From: CAYOWK01 sp964407665
GTDB lineage: Bacteria; Pseudomonadota; Alphaproteobacteria; Caulobacterales; Hyphomonadaceae
NCBI GenBank assembly: GCA_964407665.1
Contig: CAYOWK010000039.1
Location: forward strand, 1 to 37,193
DNA length: 37,193 bases
Reading direction: 5' to 3'
The notes below the pieces were generated by a model that was not told where the DNA came from, ran no database searches, and saw only the letters and a program-made list of their open reading frames with translations. Of this stretch, positions 33,418 through 37,193 are shown piece after piece. How positions within the stretch are numbered: position 1 is the stretch's first letter; each line of letters starts with the position of its first letter. The translations under genes were made by a program, and so were the position numbers.

Positions 33418-34341
33418 TCAGTCGAGGAAGTTCATCAGCGTCAGGCCTCGCAGCGTGTTGAACACGCTGGCGCTGGCCTGATAGGCGAACTGCGCCTGAT
33501 TGAGCCGGACGGCGACCTCCGCGAGATCGACGTCGACAATTTCGCCGATCGCAGCGTTCAGCGCATTCAGTTGCGCGCCCTGCCGGGTTGCGGAGTTTTC
33601 GACTTCCTTCAGCATCCGGCCGTTTTCCGACTGCGCAGACAGCATTCCATCGAAGGCGTCGCCCAGCGCGGTCAGTTCGTTCTTGAGCGCCGCCATCTGA
33701 ACCGCTGTCAGCTTGCCGCCAAACGGCCCGTCCGCGCCCTCGTCCAGTTCGGCCAGTCGCTTCAGGGAAGCGAACGCATCTGTGACGATATCTTCAGCAA
33801 CCAGGCCAGACGGGACCGTACGCCCCTCCTCTATCCCCACCATCTGGGCCTCGGCGCCGGTTTCGATCGCATCAGCAAGCGGATCCGCCGCCAGACTTGA
33901 TAGCGTCCCCGTGGTCACCGGAGGACGGTCGTTCAGCACGCCTCCAAAGAGGTACCGGCCTCCAAGGCTCGTATTCATTGCGTCTTTCAGGACGGCGAAC
34001 GTCTCCTCAAGGCGCGAACGGATGCCGTCGCCGCTCTCCAGGCCAACGTTCTGGAACAGGTCGTCCTTGAGCTGAGAGATCATATCGGCGGCGCGGCCAA
34101 GAGCGACGTCCTGAAGCTCCATGCGGGTCTTCAGTTCGCCCGTGTTGGCCACGAAACCTTCTGCACGCGAGACGAGGCGCTGGGCGGAGATCAGTGTCTG
34201 GGTTTCCCGGCCATACCCTTTCAGGTCGTTTGCCTTGGTCTGGGATGCACTCTGGCGCGAAGCTTCGGCCAGAGATGACTGGGCGCGGCCAAGGTCGGAG
34301 ATGGCCGACTGGGGAAGCATGGCGGAAGCGATGCGGGTCAT
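33418..34341 (-). CDS. flgL: flagellar hook-filament junction protein FlgL
   Basis: A 307-residue flagellin-like junction protein (HAP3). The N-terminal helix MTRIASAMLPQ and the C-terminal helix AQFAYQASASVFNTLRGLTLMNFLD pair as in flagellins. GGRYLFGGVLNDRPPV is a typical FlgL segment. It is exported by the flagellar type III system. It starts 14 bp after flgK and is evidently co-transcribed with it. The gap between its stop and the convergent ligase (33226-33417) contains no recognisable gene. Confidence 0.93.
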   Translation of the reverse strand: MTRIASAMLPQSAISDLGRAQSSLAEASRQSASQTKANDLKGYGRETQTLISAQRLVSRAEGFVANTGELKTRMELQDVALGRAADMISQLKDDLFQNVGLESGDGIRSRLEETFAVLKDAMNTSLGGRYLFGGVLNDRPPVTTGTLSSLAADPLADAIETGAEAQMVGIEEGRTVPSGLVAEDIVTDAFASLKRLAELDEGADGPFGGKLTAVQMAALKNELTALGDAFDGMLSAQSENGRMLKEVENSATRQGAQLNALNAAIGEIVDVDLAEVAVRLNQAQFAYQASASVFNTLRGLTLMNFLD

Positions 34342-34355
34342 TGCTCTTTGCGTCC

Positions 34356-36473
34356 TCAGACCATGTTGACGACGATGTCGTACATGTCCTTCGCGGCCTG
34401 GATCAGGCGCGAAGCGGCAGCGTACGACTGCTGATAAGTGGTCATTTTCACCATCTCCTCGTCGAGGTTGACACCTTCTTCGTTGAGACGGCGTTCATGC
34501 ACCTCCTGACGGACCGACTGGGCGGCCGCCTGCGAGGACGACAGCGCCTCCGCCCTGAGACCTGCATGACCGGCCAGGCGGGCGGCATACTCGGACACGG
34601 ACGTGGCCTGCGCGGTCAGGCTGCCCGCCGCCTGGAACTGGCGCGTGGTTGCTCCGGCCGCCTCGATCCCCGTGGCGCCCCGGCCATCGCCAAGGCTGAG
34701 GACGCGCGTGGTTCCCGCGGTCGCCGTCGAGAGATCCGCGACAGCCGTAGCCAGGAGGTTGGGATTGGACCTTATGTCGGAACGGACCGCGAGGCGCGAA
34801 GCGCGGTCAGCCGGAATGGTCTCCCCAAGGCCGAAGATCTGCGACGCGGACAGGTTTGTATCGCCGCGGGTCGTGGTGTCCGCGATGACATCGAGGCGCG
34901 ACACGCCTGTGCCGACCGGCGCCAGCGTCAGCCGGCCAGTGGCGTCCAGCTGAGTCTGCCCGTACCCGGAAAGCGCCGTGTCGATATCGGAGCGAAGGGA
35001 CGCCAGGGTCGTACCGGCCCCGACCGTGAAATCCACCTTGCGGACAATGGCCCCATCGTCATTGCGGATCGCAAAGGTCATCGTCTGGCCGGCGGTGAAG
35101 CCATGCGCGTCGGTGTTTGACAGCCCCGTCGAATAGTTCACCGGGCCCGTCTTCGACACAAGATCGTTGAGTCCGAAGGTCTGCGCGAAGCCCTTCCCCG
35201 CCCGGCGCGCCGGGCTGGATGGATCGTCTGTAACCGCGACGCCGCCGCCGGCGACGCTGGTGGATATCTGGAGCGACCCGCCCGCGAACGAGACATCGCC
35301 CACGCCCGTCATGGCCGTATCCAGCGCTGTCGCGAAGGCGCCGACAGTCCCCGTGAACGCGGTCACGTTTCCAAGATCGTCGGTGATCGTCGCGGCGCCG
35401 AAATCCACATGGAAACGCCGTTGCAGGACGCCGTCGCTGTTGGTGATCCCGATATCCGTCGAGCCCGTGAAGTTCAGCAGATCAGTCGACAGCAAGCCGG
35501 AATTGCTTCCCGTGAGGGTCGCTGGCGCAGGAACCGACGATGCAGCGTTGTGGGCGGCGTTGAGCGCATCCACAGTACCGGCCGCAAACTCGGCAAAAGC
35601 CAGCTGCAGGTTCGGGATTTCACGGTCTCGCGTCTGCAGCAGCCCCTTCAGCTCACCCGCCTTGAGATGGCTGTCGAGCGGCGAAGAGGTGGTCGACCGG
35701 GCCGGGATCAGCACGACGCCCGGATAGGCCTCGCCATCGGTATCCTCGGAAAACGCCAGCCGGGCCGACTCGATATCCGCCAGCAGGAGGCCGTCGGCCG
35801 TCCGTACGTCGATGCCGCCAAGAGACCGGTTCTGCACGCGGACGTCGATGATCTCCGACAGGCGATCCAGCATTCGCGACTGCTCGGTTTCCGCGTCGGC
35901 CGTGCTGGAGCCCGCAATCGTCGAGCGCTGGATGGACTGGTTCAGCTTGGCGATGCTGGAAAGCAGCGCGTTCGCCTCTTCCATCACGGCGCCAGCCCGG
36001 ACATGGGACTCCTCTCGCAGCGCGCTCAGCTCGCGGGATGTCGTCTCGAACTGCGTCAGCATCGTCTGGACGTTCGAGAGCGCGGTCGACCGGCGCAGGG
36101 CCGAGGCCGGATCGACGCTCAGCCCGCCGAACGCGTCGAACACCGGATCGAGGGTCGCAAACACGTTGCCGGACCCCGACGGGTCGCCCAGCAGGCCCTG
36201 GGCGCGGTCCATGAACGAGGACAACTGCGTGGCGGCGGACACATCGGCGGCGCCGCGCATCTCGGCCGCCGCCAGATAGGCGCTCGCGATCCGGGCCACG
36301 TTGATGTCCACGCCCTGGATGCCGCCCGAGTCGTGACGGGACACGAACTGGACGTCGAGACGCGAATAGCCGGCCGTGTTGACGTTGGCGACGTTGTTCG
36401 ACGTCACCTTCATGGCCTGCTGGTTCGCCTGCAGGGCCGACAGTCCGGTATTCAGGATGCTGCTGATGCTCAC
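34356..36473 (-). CDS. flgK: flagellar hook-associated protein FlgK
   Basis: A 705-residue HAP1. The N-terminal rod/hook motif is SALQANQQAMKVTSNNVANV followed by NTAGYSR, and the C-terminus YQQSYAAASRLIQAAKDMYD is typical. It is longer than the 547-residue E. coli protein; the extra sequence lies in the Ala/Gly/Thr-rich middle and C-terminal half. The GTG at 36473 is chosen because GGAGACGA lies upstream and the protein starts at the canonical SISSILNTG; an upstream in-frame ATG at 36533 would add 20 non-family residues. A sigma-54-type promoter lies about 200 bp upstream. Confidence 0.94.
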   Translation of the reverse strand: MSISSILNTGLSALQANQQAMKVTSNNVANVNTAGYSRLDVQFVSRHDSGGIQGVDINVARIASAYLAAAEMRGAADVSAATQLSSFMDRAQGLLGDPSGSGNVFATLDPVFDAFGGLSVDPASALRRSTALSNVQTMLTQFETTSRELSALREESHVRAGAVMEEANALLSSIAKLNQSIQRSTIAGSSTADAETEQSRMLDRLSEIIDVRVQNRSLGGIDVRTADGLLLADIESARLAFSEDTDGEAYPGVVLIPARSTTSSPLDSHLKAGELKGLLQTRDREIPNLQLAFAEFAAGTVDALNAAHNAASSVPAPATLTGSNSGLLSTDLLNFTGSTDIGITNSDGVLQRRFHVDFGAATITDDLGNVTAFTGTVGAFATALDTAMTGVGDVSFAGGSLQISTSVAGGGVAVTDDPSSPARRAGKGFAQTFGLNDLVSKTGPVNYSTGLSNTDAHGFTAGQTMTFAIRNDDGAIVRKVDFTVGAGTTLASLRSDIDTALSGYGQTQLDATGRLTLAPVGTGVSRLDVIADTTTRGDTNLSASQIFGLGETIPADRASRLAVRSDIRSNPNLLATAVADLSTATAGTTRVLSLGDGRGATGIEAAGATTRQFQAAGSLTAQATSVSEYAARLAGHAGLRAEALSSSQAAAQSVRQEVHERRLNEEGVNLDEEMVKMTTYQQSYAAASRLIQAAKDMYDIVVNMV

Positions 36474-36681
36474 AGGCTCGTCTCCAGCGCGGCGCCCGGC
36501 AGATCTGACCGGCTCCCCAATGGAGCACGGCAAAATCGTCCCGGCGCCTCCTGGCGGCCAGTGTCAGCCAACGTCCTTGCAGCTTCCTGCCAAAGTCTTG
36601 AAAGTTTGCGTGAAATTCTCACGCCGCGCGTTTTGCGCCTCGGGGACGAACAGCCGGGGCCGCCCATATCGGGATTAACCA

Positions 36682-36697
36682 TGCAAGGCCGGGGCCA
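36682..36697 (-). promoter_or_regulatory. sigma-54 (-24/-12) promoter for flgK-flgL
   Basis: On the minus strand the sequence reads TGGCCCCGGCCTTGCA. It matches the sigma-54 consensus TGGCAC-N5-TTGCA with the GG and GC elements at exactly the required 12-nt step. The predicted transcript would start near 36671, leaving about a 200-nt leader before the flgK GTG. Sigma-54 control of late flagellar genes is established for Caulobacter-type bacteria. An activator site was not identified. Confidence 0.65.
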
Positions 36698-36816
36698 GTC
36701 GCAGGCCAAACCCTGCTATCGATTAATCCGCGCCCTCTATTGATCGAACGCAGTCACGGGCCGACATCGACGCGGCAGGGAAATGGCTTGATCCCTGAGC
36801 GGTCGGAGGAACAAGA

Positions 36817-37193
36817 GTGACAACCCTGCTCGAGTATCGGGTATCCGCCCGCCGGATCAATGCACACGGAAGCCTCGCAGAGACGAAGGACGCCCGGGTC
36901 GAGCTGGACACCGACCTCGCCGGCCGCCGCGACGCCTTCAACCCCGCCGAACTGCTCCTGGCCGCCGTCGCCGCCTGCATGATCAAGGGCATCGAGCGGG
37001 TGGCGCCCATGCTGTCGTTCGAGTTCAGCGGCGCCTCGGTCAGTCTCCATGCCGTCCGCGAGGACGCCCCCCCGCGCATCGTCTCGATCGACTATGTCAT
37101 CGAAGTCGACACCGCCGAGCCTGACCGCCGCCTTGAGCTGCTGCATACGAACATCCGCAAGTATGGCACGGTCTCGAACACCATCAGCGCCGG
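36817..37193 (+). CDS. OsmC-family protein, truncated by the window end
   Basis: The first 125 residues of an OsmC/Ohr-like protein. The start is GTG at 36817 with a strong GGAGGA eight bases upstream. NPAELLLAAVAACMIKGIERV holds the first redox cysteine (C54). At the position of the second cysteine (usually Y-C-P-V-S) the sequence is YGTVSNT, so the partner cysteine is missing. Classical OsmC/Ohr proteins use both cysteines to reduce organic hydroperoxides; this protein probably belongs to a branch with another role. The C-terminus lies beyond the window. Confidence 0.82.
   Translation, partial: MTTLLEYRVSARRINAHGSLAETKDARVELDTDLAGRRDAFNPAELLLAAVAACMIKGIERVAPMLSFEFSGASVSLHAVREDAPPRIVSIDYVIEVDTAEPDRRLELLHTNIRKYGTVSNTISA

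Overview
This is a GC-rich window (roughly two-thirds G+C by eye) in which genes are tightly packed and often joined by ATGA or TGATG start/stop overlaps. A flagellar flgK-flgL pair lies behind a sigma-54-like promoter, and a PhrB-type (6-4) photolyase, a host-attachment-family protein, a dodecin variant and REP-like intergenic repeats are also present. This mix suggests a free-living alphaproteobacterium, perhaps of the Caulobacterales/Hyphomonadaceae kind. The placement is inference: the window has no rRNA or other taxonomic marker.

Left flank (1-8.6 kb): a small membrane protein, a thiolase with a clear terminator, a host-attachment-family protein with an acidic partner, a stand-alone receiver protein, a dodecin-like protein, a YiiM-type MOSC protein, mnmA, and an iron-sulfur (6-4) photolyase. 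A GTG-start membrane protein of visibly lower GC (7780-8547) then separates this flank from the central cluster.

Centre (8.6-25.9 kb): an aryl polyene (APE) biosynthetic gene cluster, a type II PKS/FAS-like pathway for a membrane-anchored photoprotective pigment. Nearly every gene of the E. coli/Xenorhabdus apeB-apeR set can be matched, but the set is split into two collinear minus-strand blocks. Block 1 (25908 to 15196) reads acyltransferase (apeJ half), apeK, apeL, apeM, a flavin-dependent halogenase-like gene, apeN, apeO, apeP, apeQ, apeR and a MipA/OmpV outer-membrane protein. Block 2 (12849 to 8629) reads apeC, apeD, apeE, apeF, apeG and an apeH-apeI fusion. Between them lie a glycosyltransferase (the other apeJ half), a phosphopantetheinyl transferase (apeB-like) on the plus strand, a small secreted protein, and a 200-bp inverted repeat around a C10 tract. 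Expected flow: ApeH activates an aryl acid; ApeE/F carry it; ApeO-ApeC and ApeR condense; ApeQ reduces; ApeP/ApeI dehydrate; ApeD, the glycosyltransferase and the LpxL-like acyltransferase build the lipid anchor; ApeL/M/N, and possibly the OmpV protein, move the product outward. The halogenase carries the lysine and WxWxIP signatures, so a halogenated aryl head, as in xanthomonadin, is a testable prediction.

Right flank (25.9-37.2 kb): an uncharacterised protein with an RN-x3-H motif, a KefB/C-type antiporter, a sorbosone-dehydrogenase-type beta-propeller protein, a small cysteine-rich oxidoreductase-like protein, a DUF2236/MpaB protein, an acyl-CoA ligase, flgL and flgK, and a truncated OsmC-family gene running off the end. 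No tRNA, rRNA, CRISPR array, transposase or integrase was seen.
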